NCBI GenBank assembly: GCA_024195265.1
Contig: JAJLRJ010000010.1
Location: 11,982,226-12,046,225 of the forward strand
Origin: Dendrophyllia cribrosa
Lineage: Eukaryota; Cnidaria; Anthozoa; Scleractinia; Dendrophylliidae
DNA length: 64,000 nt
Direction: 5' to 3'
Below the pieces are notes generated by a model, which saw only the letters and a list, made by a program, of their open reading frames with translations, did not search any database and had not been told where the DNA came from. Positions within the stretch are counted from its first letter, which is position 1. Every line of letters begins with the position of its first letter. The translations under genes and the position numbers were made by a program. Below are positions 11,401-23,400 of this stretch, piece after piece.

Positions 11401-14400
11401 AGTTTTAACAAAAATAATTATGAATGTTATAATCGATATTCGCAAAACATTAAAATAGAAATCTCAACTGTTCTCCAGTATTCCAAAGTTTATTTTGCGA
11501 CGTTTACATTCATACATTAATTAGTATGTACCGTCATTACAAGCCATTACAGCCCTTTTCCGGGGAGTTTCTTAAATTGCATAACACTGATAGTACGACT
11601 CCACTACTTCCAACTCTAGCATGTTCAAAGGATGTCAATTATAGGTAAATAGGTGAATGATATACTGTTTTAATTTATATTTTTTTGCCGGTCAGATTTC
11701 ATTCAAGAATATAAGGCATGTGATTTATAATGAACAGGTGAAGAATTTCCATTCGCAAGTACTGAAAGCAACACTGGAAATAAAGCAATACAGACTTACA
11801 AAGAACAGTAATATTTGAAATCACTGACGAATGACCCCCAACTCCATTTCTGGCTGTACACTGATACTGGATCATGTTATCAGGGGTCCCAGGTCTGCTC
11901 ACATTCATAACTGTGAGTATCGAGGTATTGGACAGGATCTCAGAACTGCCAACTCTGATCCATGTTATGCTGGGTTCAGGTTTACCAGATGTAATACAAA
12001 ATAGTTAGGTGATCATAACTGTGATTCAAGCATCATTCATTGTATCATTTGATGTTTTGATGTTATTTTATAATTGCGTGTATTAACTGCGTTCCGCTTG
12101 CATTGTAGATCGTCCATCTTCTTCAGCTCTTACAACTGTTCCTAGTAACACTACAGTGTTGCGTGGCAAGACATTGTCAATAATCTGCAGTACAGATGCC
12201 AACCCTCTTTACAGTGTCACATATCATTTCTACTTTAATGATGACTATATTGGTAACAGTAGTTCAGGTGTGTTCAACGTCACTGTTAAGGCAGATGGAG
12301 TGTACACCTGTGTTCCTATCAACACAGTCGGCACAGGGCACAATGCTACTGTCAGCGTCACGGATGTTGGTAAGTCAGTAGTAAAATCCATTCATGTTTT
12401 TTCAATGGATTCTTGTTCAAGTCTGCATGGTGCATGTATGGTTGAATGAAGTTTTGTGTTCTCAGTCTATTTACTATACGTATGTATTTTATGAAACATG
12501 CATTTTAAGTTCAATTCTTTTTGAGTGCAAAATTAACCCTTTAATTGTTTTTGCAGTTGCCTCATCAATAGAAATCGACAAAACAACGGACATGGTGATA
12601 GAGGGGAACGACATAACATTATTCTCACTGCATAATTAGCTTATAGCGGAAGTTTAAGTAATCTCTTCGCATTCTCTCGTGATTGTATACGCTTGTAGTA
12701 GTATAGTAATGCTTTGCGCTCCTTGAGTATAAATTTGGTCGCTCCACCTAAAACGTGGTCATTTCATTGGTACTCCGGGACGACAGTCGACTTTCGCGAA
12801 CCACCCACCTCCCCTGGTGGCGGTTAACGAGCTCAGTGTATATCCTCGTTGCATGCCTACTGCCTCTGCAGTCGCGGATTTTTCCTATATTCATTACCTT
12901 ACACGGTGAGGTAATGAGTATGCAGTAAGGATATAGTACAAGTGGACACATTAATTGACGGGTGTCTGGTTAATACAGATTGAGCCTACAGAAATACAAT
13001 AAGTGCACTTTAAGCCTATGCTGCGCGAGACTAAACAAGAAAATACATTTCCTGTAAGGTAATTAACCTTGCTTATACAAACCCGGGTTAATATGGACGA
13101 CGGATTTTTTCTTTCCTGTCCGGACTGGAACAATCTCGTACAAAATTAACCTTGTTAATATGGCCAATTTGGCCAATTTCATGCGTTGAAAATTGTTCGA
13201 ATCTGCTAGGTCAGATAAGTACACATACTAGTCTAATTGCATATTTTTGTCCAATCGTTATTTTCTATTCTTTTGTGGTACGGTTAGATGTGGTACTACA
13301 CAATATCTGTTTTAAAAGAAAAGTAAATAAATAATGTCATTTATGACAACCAGCTTTAAAATAATAAGCGCAGTTACCACGCTTCCTTAGTACAGTGTCG
13401 ATATTAATGAGGTAGTACTGTACTAACATTTAATTAACCATAAATGTGGCAGGTGCAGTACCCACTAACCTATGTGAAATCCTGCAAAAGCCCTTCACGG
13501 CAGTTTAAACAATACAATCACTTTAATGGAAACCGAAAATACTGGTCCGGTTTTGCTTAAAATTGCTAACCTAGTGCACTGAAATTATAAATAATTATTG
13601 TCTTTGTCAAAATATTTTTAAAAACTATTTACTTGATATCTTTCTTCTCGTGTTTCAGATTATTTCATGTGCGGGGAACAAAAATGTTTCGCACATTCTT
13701 CTCCCAAAAACATAAAGAATCCCAGAATTGTGACACAGGCGCTAAAACAAAACTGATTATCACTGCAGTAACAAGCTGTTTGGAAAATGCCCAGTGTTTA
13801 TGTCACAAATACATAGCTATGCTTTTCATTTGTTAATGAGGACGATTCTCTTTATACAATTAATATACAACTTTTCCACACATGTACACACCAGCACTAT
13901 GAACATGAATAACAACTTACAGTATACATCAATTGTGCAAGACTCGGTTTTGTTGTTCCCAATGCCATTCCAAGCGATACACTCATAACTGCCTGTTTCA
14001 TTCCTTTTAATGTTTGGTACGTTAAGCGTCTTGTTGTATGACATAACTTCTCCTGCACTTGCTCTGATCCATACAGTTCTGGGCACAGGGTTACCCGTAG
14101 CATTGCAGTAAAGTGTTGCACTTTCTCCCTCATTTACAGGAGTAGAACATTGTCGGATTGTCACATTTGGTGCATCTGGAAGACACATAATAAACGTTTA
14201 TTTCAAGGCTTTCAATAACCTTTGTAAGAGCTTATAACCTGGGAAATTTTTCATAAGCATTATTTTGCATGAAAATTGAAACAAGGTAGACATCAACTCA
14301 GGTTAAAATAAACGTACGTTAAGACCTGCCACCTGCTGCCTTCTAATGAAACAACTGCTACGTTAATTTTATGTATTTAATATAATTATAACAGCATTGC

Positions 14401-17400
14401 CCTGCGGGAAATACATGTATTTCACTAAACTGACTAGCCCAAATTGGCTGTTAAATTGTGAAATTACAGCAGATTTTCATAAGGATATATTAAGAAAAAC
14501 AAGCCAAGATTGCCTCAACTAATGTTACACTCCACAGAGATTCCTTCAATACTCACACAAGACAGTAATCGTGGAATTTGCTTCTCTGGACCCGATAATA
14601 TTTTCCACTTTACAAATGTACAGTGCTCCATTATCTACACTCATCAAGTTTGTCAGTTGAAGAGTCTCAGATGTAGAGAATACAGTGTTGCTACCTTGTT
14701 TGGTCCAAGCAATGGTGGGTGGTGGATTACCAGTGGCATTACAGAACCAGGTAACTCCATTGCCCTCAACAACTTGTTGAGGTGATGGAGCAGAAACAAT
14801 CTCTGGGGCATCTATGTAAGGTAAACCAATTAAATACATTACATAAAAGAACATTAAAAAAGAAAACACTAATAGAATACTAACAGTTTCAGAACTTTTT
14901 TTATGTAGCTGTTTGCATAACTGAATCTACGAAAAACAAACGACTTGGTACAAAAAGCAGTAAAAGATAATTGATATGGGAAAAGCATTCTCACCTGAAG
15001 TGAAGGACTTAACTATTTATTAATGGTGCTCAGATGAACGTATTGACAAACACGACTATTGAACTAGTGGTCATAATACTCATTTACTGAATAATTAAGC
15101 ATCCGTTATAAGATTGGTCAAGATTAAAAGAAGTTCACGTTATTGCATTGGTTAAGCATTGGTTAAGCATTGATTAAGCATTGATTAAGCATAGGTAAAG
15201 CTTTCGTTATATTATTATAGAAATGCAATTATTTTCATCAGGTGAGTTTGATCTAAGACAAGAAGCAGTGCTAAACCATTGTTTGCACGTTGATAAAAAG
15301 ATTTGAACGTCTAACAACAGCTGGACATAAAGCAACAGGTCTCTCCAAAAAAAAGGGACTTCACAGGCCTCACAACTCAAATTAAACTGTTCAAATATAA
15401 AGCAATGTACTTAAAACATTCAGTCATACCTGATAACGTCAAAATGATCCAGGGCTATAGTTCGCTTTTATAACTCAAGGATGTGACGTCAGAAGCAGTA
15501 AGTGACAGTTATCCTAGTGTTAGATGGATTTTGTGTTGACTCTTTCACTGACTTATTTTCTCTAACGACCACGAAAAAAAAAGATCACCAATATTCGACC
15601 GACCATGTTTTAGACTATTAGTCATAAAAATAAAAATAAAAACGTTTTGAGGAACAACTCTATCAAGCACATTTACAGTACTGAAGCCATTCTGTAGTGT
15701 ACTTGAGTACTGTTGTTGATGACACGACGAAAAGACACAATCGGAAGAATATTGTGGTGAAATTTAACTATTAGGCAGGCCAAAATAAAGAGCCCAACCA
15801 ATACAATTCGCGACTTGCTTTGGACAGTGACCCTGAAGAACACAAAAGCATTGAATAAACCTGAAGAATTTTTTTAAATAATATTTAGTCATGCACAGCT
15901 GCCTTTTTGGTCGATCTGCCATCTTGGATTTCGGTATTTCTCCAAAACCTCAGAAAATCGTCAAAATTGACTCAAAAGTAATCAAAACGAATAAAGAAAC
16001 GCTAAACGGGCGTATAAATGTAAAACTCCAGGCGAAAAGCTTTAACGTCTACATAAAAAGGTAAAAAGAAATCAAACTTTACAAAAACAAAAACATTATT
16101 GCCATGGAAACATCAAGTCTGGCGTTCAATACAACCCCTTTTTGAAAGCTATACAATTTCTGAAATCGATGTTATTTTTGGTATCACTCGACCACTTAAA
16201 GATTCGCTCCTATATAATCTTGCTCTCGAAACAATATATTTATAGCTGTAAACTTAAGAATATTATACCAACAAGAGTTGTATTTTTAGCAAAAGTGAAA
16301 GCAGTTTTTGAAATGGAGCGTCGAATCGCTAAAGAGAGAAATAAACTCTCTTTTCATCATAAAAAATACGATACGCTCCTAACACAAGAACATCATCTCA
16401 AACTACCATAATATCATATCATCTAATTTCTTAAGTATATAGCACCTTGTGAGGCCCCCTTTACCTTTATCTATCTATCTACCTATCTGTATTAGCATGT
16501 TTTGTAATTCTATCGAAATTTGTAAAATTGTAAAATTGTAAAGTAAGTACTTATTTGTATTTTGTAAGTTGTAATAACTGTAATAGTTGGTGTGGTAGAA
16601 AGAGTGTGCGTGTGCAAGTGTATGCGTGTGGTGCGTGCGTGTGCGCGTGGATGCGTGTATTTTGCTGAGTAGGATTGTTGTTATTGTTGTCTGTATAAAA
16701 CAAAATAAAAGAAAAGTCTGGCGTCACGACGGGCAGACATGCGAACAATGGCGGGCGAATCATAACTGGGGAATCATGTCTAAAAAAACTGTTGTGCACA
16801 ATGCACTGAGTTCTTAATATATTTTTTGTTATATTTCAGAAAGTCAGTTTTAAGTTTGTGATCTCAGTTTATGTGTGAATTTCTTTTAAGAATTGTCTGC
16901 TCATAGGCGAACCATAGCCGGTGAATCATGTTTTAAAAACCAGCCGGTTCTGCACACCACAGTGAAATTGGCTGTAACAGTCAAATTAACATGTATGCCG
17001 GTGTGTTTAGGAAAACGTAATGGTAAACATCACAAATGATGTGAAATTGGCTGCAACAAATACATGTACAAATTAAGGTGTAAATGTAATCACTAGTGTT
17101 TTGAGACATATTTTAGTGTTGTTCATACAAAGGAAGCAAGCTAAGATCATACGACTCTCCAACTATGCCTCCGTAGTAAAATTTTTGACTTTTTTTTTTT
17201 ATTAATGTAAGAATTATTAAAAGTAAGGCAAGAAGTGCCTATAGACACTATAAGGCAGATACGCAATATTTTCCATTACATTGAACGTAGCATGAAAAAT
17301 TACCGACACTCAATTTCCTTTTTTTATCCAAAGCCCATATCCCCAAATTCCTGATTATTACTGCTACTGACTGTCAAGGAACTTTTTACCCTTGTCATGT

Positions 17401-20400
17401 AAGAATTGAAACGTTTCAAAAGTGTAAAAAAAATTCACTTCGCTTCCCCACATTTTTCCTAAGATTGCATCCTCCTGATTCCTTTTTCATATTTTGCGGT
17501 AATTTCATCCGTTGTTGTAAAAAGTATCGAACTTGGCCAGTAAAGAATATCACAAACGGCGCTTCACATCGCATCACAGCGTGTCATCGAGGCCATAGTT
17601 GATCAATTCTATCAAACGCTAAACTGATTGCTACGGTAAAAAAAATTCGCCCAAGGGAGTCATTAAAGACGTCGTCAAAATTGAAATTTAGTTTGACTTT
17701 TCCCATCGCGCGTGACAATGCTTAAAATGCTTGCACAATCCTTACGGGATTTAAACAATCATTACTGTCACTAATGAGCAAAATTTCACACCAACTTGTT
17801 GGTTTGCTTGTTCTAAGGCCCCGACCACACTAATGCGTTTTCAAAAGTCTCTGTTTTCATCTCGAAGAAAACGAAGCAAAATATTTTCGCCCACACTAGC
17901 GTTTTCGCATCGTTTTCACCTGTCCACATTCAAACGGTCGAAAACGATGAAAACGACTGGGACCGGGGATTGCGCATGTGTTAAAGATGATAGATGCTCT
18001 GATTTGGACTGGAACCGATGGCATGTGACGCTCTCAGCCGTCATCGTTTTCAAAAGTCTCCGTTTTCACCTGACCACACGAGATTTTACGTCACCGTTTT
18101 CAAATGTCTCCGTTTTCACCTGTCCACACTAAAAAAAGCGTTTTCAAAACGATGCGTTTTCAAAAGTCTCCACTTTTGAAACCGTTTTCGAAAGCCTCCG
18201 TTTTCATTACCGTTTTCGGGCGTTTTAGTGTGGATGATAGGCGAAAACGCATCAAAACGTATGCGTTTTCAAACGAAAACGCATTAGTGTGGTCACATCT
18301 TCAAGGCCCCGATGGCAAACGCAGCATGCTAAATAATAACAAATGTGAAAACAAGCATCTGCAAAGCCCCGATGGCAAACGCAGCATGCTAAACAAACTC
18401 AAACTTGTCACAACAAGCATCTGCAAAGCCCCGATGGCAAACGCAGCATGCTAAACAAACTCAAACTTGTCACAAGCATCTGCAAAGCCCCGATGGCCAA
18501 CACAGCATGCTTGACAATTAAAACATGTGACAAACAAACATCTGCAAAGCTCCGATGGCAAACGCAGCATGCTAAATAATAACAAATGTGACAAAAAGCA
18601 TCTGCAAAACCCCGATGGCAAACGCAGCATGCTAAACCAACTCAAACTTGTCACAACAAGCATCTGCAAAACCCCGATGGCAAACACAGCATGCTAAATA
18701 AAAACAATGTGACAAAAAGCATCTGCAAAACCCCGATGGCAAACGCAGCATGTTAAGCAAACTCAAACTTGTCACAACAAGCATCTGCAAAACCCCGATG
18801 GCAAACACAGCATGCTAAACAAACTCAAACTTGTCACAACAAGCATCTGAAAAACCCCGATGGCAAACGCAGCATGCTAAACAAACTCAAACTTGTCACA
18901 ACAAGCACCTGCAAAGCCCCGATGGCAAACGCAGCATGCAAAATAATAACAAATGTGACAAAAAGCATCTGCAAACCCGGAGGGCAAACGCAGCATGCTA
19001 AACCAACTCAAACTTGTCACAACAAGCATCTGCAAAACCCCGATGGCAAACACAGCATGCTAAATAAAAACAATGTGACAAAAAGCATCTGCAAAACCCC
19101 GATGGCAAACGCAGCATGTTAAGCAAACTCAAACTTGTCACAACAAGCAACTGCAAAGCACCGAAGGCAAACGCAGCATGCCAAACAATTAAAACGTGTA
19201 ACAAACAAACATCTTCAAGGCCCCGATGGCAAACGCAGCATGCTAAATAATAACAAATGTGACAAAAAGCGTTTGAAAAACCCCGATAACAAAGGTAGCA
19301 TGCTAAACAAACTCAAACTTGTCACAGCAAGCATCTCAGTGCAAAGCCCCGATGGCAAACGCAGCATGCTAAACGATTAATAACATGAGACAAACAAACA
19401 TCTGCAAAGCTCCGATGGCAAACGCGGCATGCTAAATAATATCAAATGTGACAAAAAGCATCTGCAAAACCCCGATGGCAAACGCAGCATGCCAAACAAT
19501 TAAAACGTGTAACAAACAAACATCTTCAAGGCCCCGATGGCAAACGCAGCATGCTAAATAATAACAAATGTGAAAACAAGCATCTGCAAAGCCCCGATGG
19601 CAAACGCAGCATGCTAAACAAACTCAAACTTGTCACAACAAGCATCTGCAAAGCCCCGATGGCAAACGCAGCATGCTAAACAAACTCAAACTTGTCACAA
19701 GCATCTGCAAAGCCCCGATGGCCAACACAGCATGCTTGACAATTAAAACATGTGACAAACAAACATCTGCAAAGCTCCGATGGCAAACGCAGCATGCTAA
19801 ATAATAACAAATGTGACAAAAAGCATCTGCAAAACCCCGATGGCAAACGCAGCATGCTAAACAAACTCAAACTTGTCACAACAAGCATCTGCAAAACCCC
19901 GATGGCAAACACAGCATGCTAAATAAAAACAATGTGACAAAAAGCATCTGCAAAACCCCGATGGCAAACGCAGCATGTTAAGCAAACTCAAACTTGTCAC
20001 AACAAGCATCTGCAAAACCCCGATGGCAAACACAGCATGCTAAACAAACTCAAACTTGTCACAACAAGCATCTGCAAAACCCCGATGGCAAACGCAGCAT
20101 GCTAAACAAACTCAAACTTGTCACAAGCATCTGCAAAGCCCCGATGGCCAACACAGCATGCTTGACAATTAAAACATGTGACAAACAAACATCTGCAAAG
20201 CTCCGATGGCAAACGCAGCATGCTAAATAATAACAAATGTGACAAAAAGCATCTGCAAAACCCCGATAGCAAACGCAGCATGCTAAACCAACTCAAACTT
20301 GTCACAACAAGCATCTGCAAAACCCCGATGGCAAACACAGCATGCTAAATAAAAACAATGTGACAAAAAGCATCTGCAAAACCCCGATGGCAAACGCAGC

Positions 20401-23400
20401 ATGTTAAGCAAACTCAAACTTGTCACAACAAGCATCTGCAAAACCCCGATGGCAAACACAGCATGCTAAACAAACTCAAACTTGTCACAACAAGCATCTG
20501 CAAAACCCCGATGGCAAACGCAGCATGCTAAACAAACTCAAACTTGTCACAAGCATCTGCAAAGCCCCGATGGCCAACACAGCATGCTTGACAATTAAAA
20601 CATGTGACAAACAAACATCTGCAAAGCTCCGATGGCAAACGCAGCATGCTAAATAATAACAAATGTGACAAAAAGCATCTGCAAAACCCCGATAGCAAAC
20701 GCAGCATGCTAAACCAACTCAAACTTGTCACAACAAGCATCTGCAAAACCCCGATGGCAAACACAGCATGCTAAATAAAAACAATGTGACAAAAAGCATC
20801 TGCAAAACCCCGATGGCAAACGCAGCATGTTAAGCAAACTCAAACTTGTCACAACAAGCATCTGCAAAACCCCGATGGCAAACACAGCATGCTAAACAAA
20901 CTCAAACTTGTCACAACAAGCATCTGCAAAACCCCGATGGCAAACGCAGCATGCTAAACAAACTCAAACTTGTCACAACAAGCATCTGCAAAACCCCGAT
21001 GGCAAACACAGCATGCTAAACAAACTCAAACTTGTCACAACAAGCATCTGCAAAACCCCGATGGCAAACACAGCATGCTAAATAAAAACAATGTGACAAA
21101 AAGCATCTGCAAAACCCCGATGGCAAACGCAGCATGTTAAGCAAACTCAAACTTGTCACAACAAGCATCTGCAAAACCCCGATGGCAAACACAGCATGCT
21201 AAACAAACTCAAACTTGTCACAACAAGCATCTGCAAAACCCCGATGGCAAACGCAGCATGCTAAACAAACTCAAACTTGTCACAACAAGCACCTGCAAAG
21301 CCCCGATGGCAAACGCAGCATGCAAAATAATAACAAATGTGACAAAAAGCATCTGCAAACCCCGAGGGCAAACGCAGCATGCTAAACCAACTCAAACTTG
21401 TCACAACAAGCATCTGCAAAACCCCGATGGCAAACACAGCATGCTAAATAAAAACAATGTGACAAAAAGCATCTGCAAAACCCCGATGGCAAACGCAGCA
21501 TGTTAAGCAAACTCAAACTTGTCACAACAAGCAACTGCAAAGCACCGATGGCAAACGCAGCATGCCAAACAATTAAAACGTGTAACAAACAAACATCTTC
21601 AAGGCCCCGATGGCAAACGCAGCATGCTAAATAATAACAAATGTGACAAAAAGCGTTTGAAAAACCCCGATAACAAACGTAGCATGCTAAACAAACTCAA
21701 ACTTGTCACAGCAAGCATCTCAGTGCAAAGCCCCGATGGCAAACGCAGCATGCTAAATGATTAATAACATGAGACAAACAAACATCTGCAAAGCTCCGAT
21801 GGCAAACGCGGCATGCTAAATAATAACAAATGTGACAAAAAGCATCTGCAAAACCCCGATGGCAAACGCAGCATGCTAAACAAACTCAAACTTGTCACAA
21901 CAAGCATCTGCAAAACCCCGATGGCAAACACAGCATGCTAAATAATAACAATGTGACAAAAAGCATCTGCAAAACCCCGATGGCAAACGCAGCATGTTAA
22001 ACAAACTCAAACTTGTCACAACAAGCAACTGCAAAGCACCGATGGCAAACGCAGCATGCCAAACAATTAAAACGTGTAACAAACAAACATCTTCAAGGCC
22101 CCGATGGCAAACGCAGTATGCTAAATAATAACAAATGTTAAAACAAGCATCTGCAAAGCCCCGATGGCAAACGCAGCATGCTAAACAAACTCAAACTTGT
22201 CACAACAAGCATCTGCAAAGCCCCGATGGCAAACGCAACATGCTAAACAAACTCAAACTTGTCACAACATCTGCAACGCCCTGATGGCCAACACAGCATG
22301 CTTGACAATTAAAACATGTGACAAACAAACATCTGCAAAGCTCCGATGGCAAACGCAGCATGCTAAATAATAACAAATGTGACAAAAAGCATCTGCAAAA
22401 CCCCGATGGCAAACGCAGCATGCTAAACAAACTCAAACTTGTCACAACAAGCATCTGCAAAGCCCCGATGGCAAACGCAGCATGCAAAATAATAACAAAT
22501 GTGACAAAAAGCATCTGCAAACCCCGATGGCAAACGCAGCATGCTAAACAAACTCAAACTTATCACAACAAGCATCTGCAAAACCCCGATGGCAAACACA
22601 GCATGCTAAATAAAAACAATGTGACAAAAAGCATCTGCAAAACCCCGATGGCAAACGCAGCATGTTAAGCAAACTCAAACTTGTCACAACAAGCAACTGC
22701 AAAGCACCGATGGCAAACGCAGCATGCCAAACAATTAAAACGTGTAACAAACAAACATCTTCAAGGCCCCGATGGCAAACGCAGCATGCTAAATAATAAC
22801 AAATGTGACAAAAAGCGTTTGAAAAACCCCGATAACAAACGTAGCATGCTAAACAAACTCAAACTTGTCACAGCAAGCATCTCAGTGCAAAGCCCCGATG
22901 GCAAACACAGCATGCTAAATGATTAATAACATGAGACAACTAAAATTGCAACAAACAATAATCTGCAGGGCCTTAAAGGCGAAAAAACTCTAACGTGTGA
23001 CAACGAGCAACGTACTGCAAAGCTCCGATGGCAAGTACAAATTAGCATGCTAAACAGTTGAAAAAATGCGCCAAACAAAAAGCACAAGCACATCCCTGAG
23101 GGCAAAACGCAGTACGCCAAACAAAATAAAACAATGCTAAAAACAAACGCTTGAAAACCGCCACGTGCAAGAACGAAAGCCGACTTGACCAAACATGAAA
23201 AAATATAATAAGAAACACTGAAAATGACAAATAAAGCAAAACTACTAGAGGCTTATGGCGAGCATGAGAACTTAAAGCATGGCGGCAAGGAAAGAAGGAA
23301 ACGTGAAATAAAACAAAATTTATAATACTATCATGACAGTAAATAAAAAGAGATATTCGCCTCCAAATTTTTTGTTCCGAAGAAGAACCAGGAACGGCGT

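Larger units (their letters stand above)
12001..12625. other. Micro-inversion of about 625 bp that splits an Ig exon
   Basis: Inside this interval Ig coding sequence reads on the plus strand, outside it on the minus strand. Re-inverting the interval would place Ig exon 12109-12369 in line with the others and join the N-terminal piece (12557-12624, 68 nt) to the C-terminal piece (11998-11800, 199 nt). The sum is 267 nt, a multiple of three with phase 1-1, like all the other Ig exons. Breakpoints are located only to within a few bases. Either a real rearrangement or an assembly artefact would give this picture. Confidence 0.75.
18295..22935. repeat. Minisatellite, about 75 units of 59-62 bp
   Basis: Each unit has the core CCCCGATGGCAAACGCAGCA then TGCTAAA, a variable middle (ACAAACTCAAACTTGTCACA, or AATAATAACAAATGTGACAA, or CAATTAAAACATGTGACAAA) and AAGCATCTGCAAA. 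The start-to-start distances at 18362, 18424, 18483, 18544 and 18604 are 62, 59, 61 and 60 bp. Because some unit variants lack stops, long frames open on both strands; they are repeat artefacts. Variant order is itself repeated (see the higher-order entries). Confidence 0.95.

Noticed and set aside
13826..13920. Ig reading frames extending past the exon ends
   Set aside because: The open frames continue beyond GTAAGT donors, but Ig similarity stops exactly at the donor in each case.
18451..22926. Long open frames on both strands reading NPDGKRSMLNK or LRLPSGFCRCFLSH repeats
   Set aside because: They are translations of the 60 bp minisatellite, open on both strands at once, and change frame with unit-length variants. 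No start context, no domain.
18295..22935. CRISPR-like array
   Set aside because: Regularly spaced repeats, but the intervals between conserved cores are themselves a few recurrent variants, not unique spacers, and the locus is eukaryotic.
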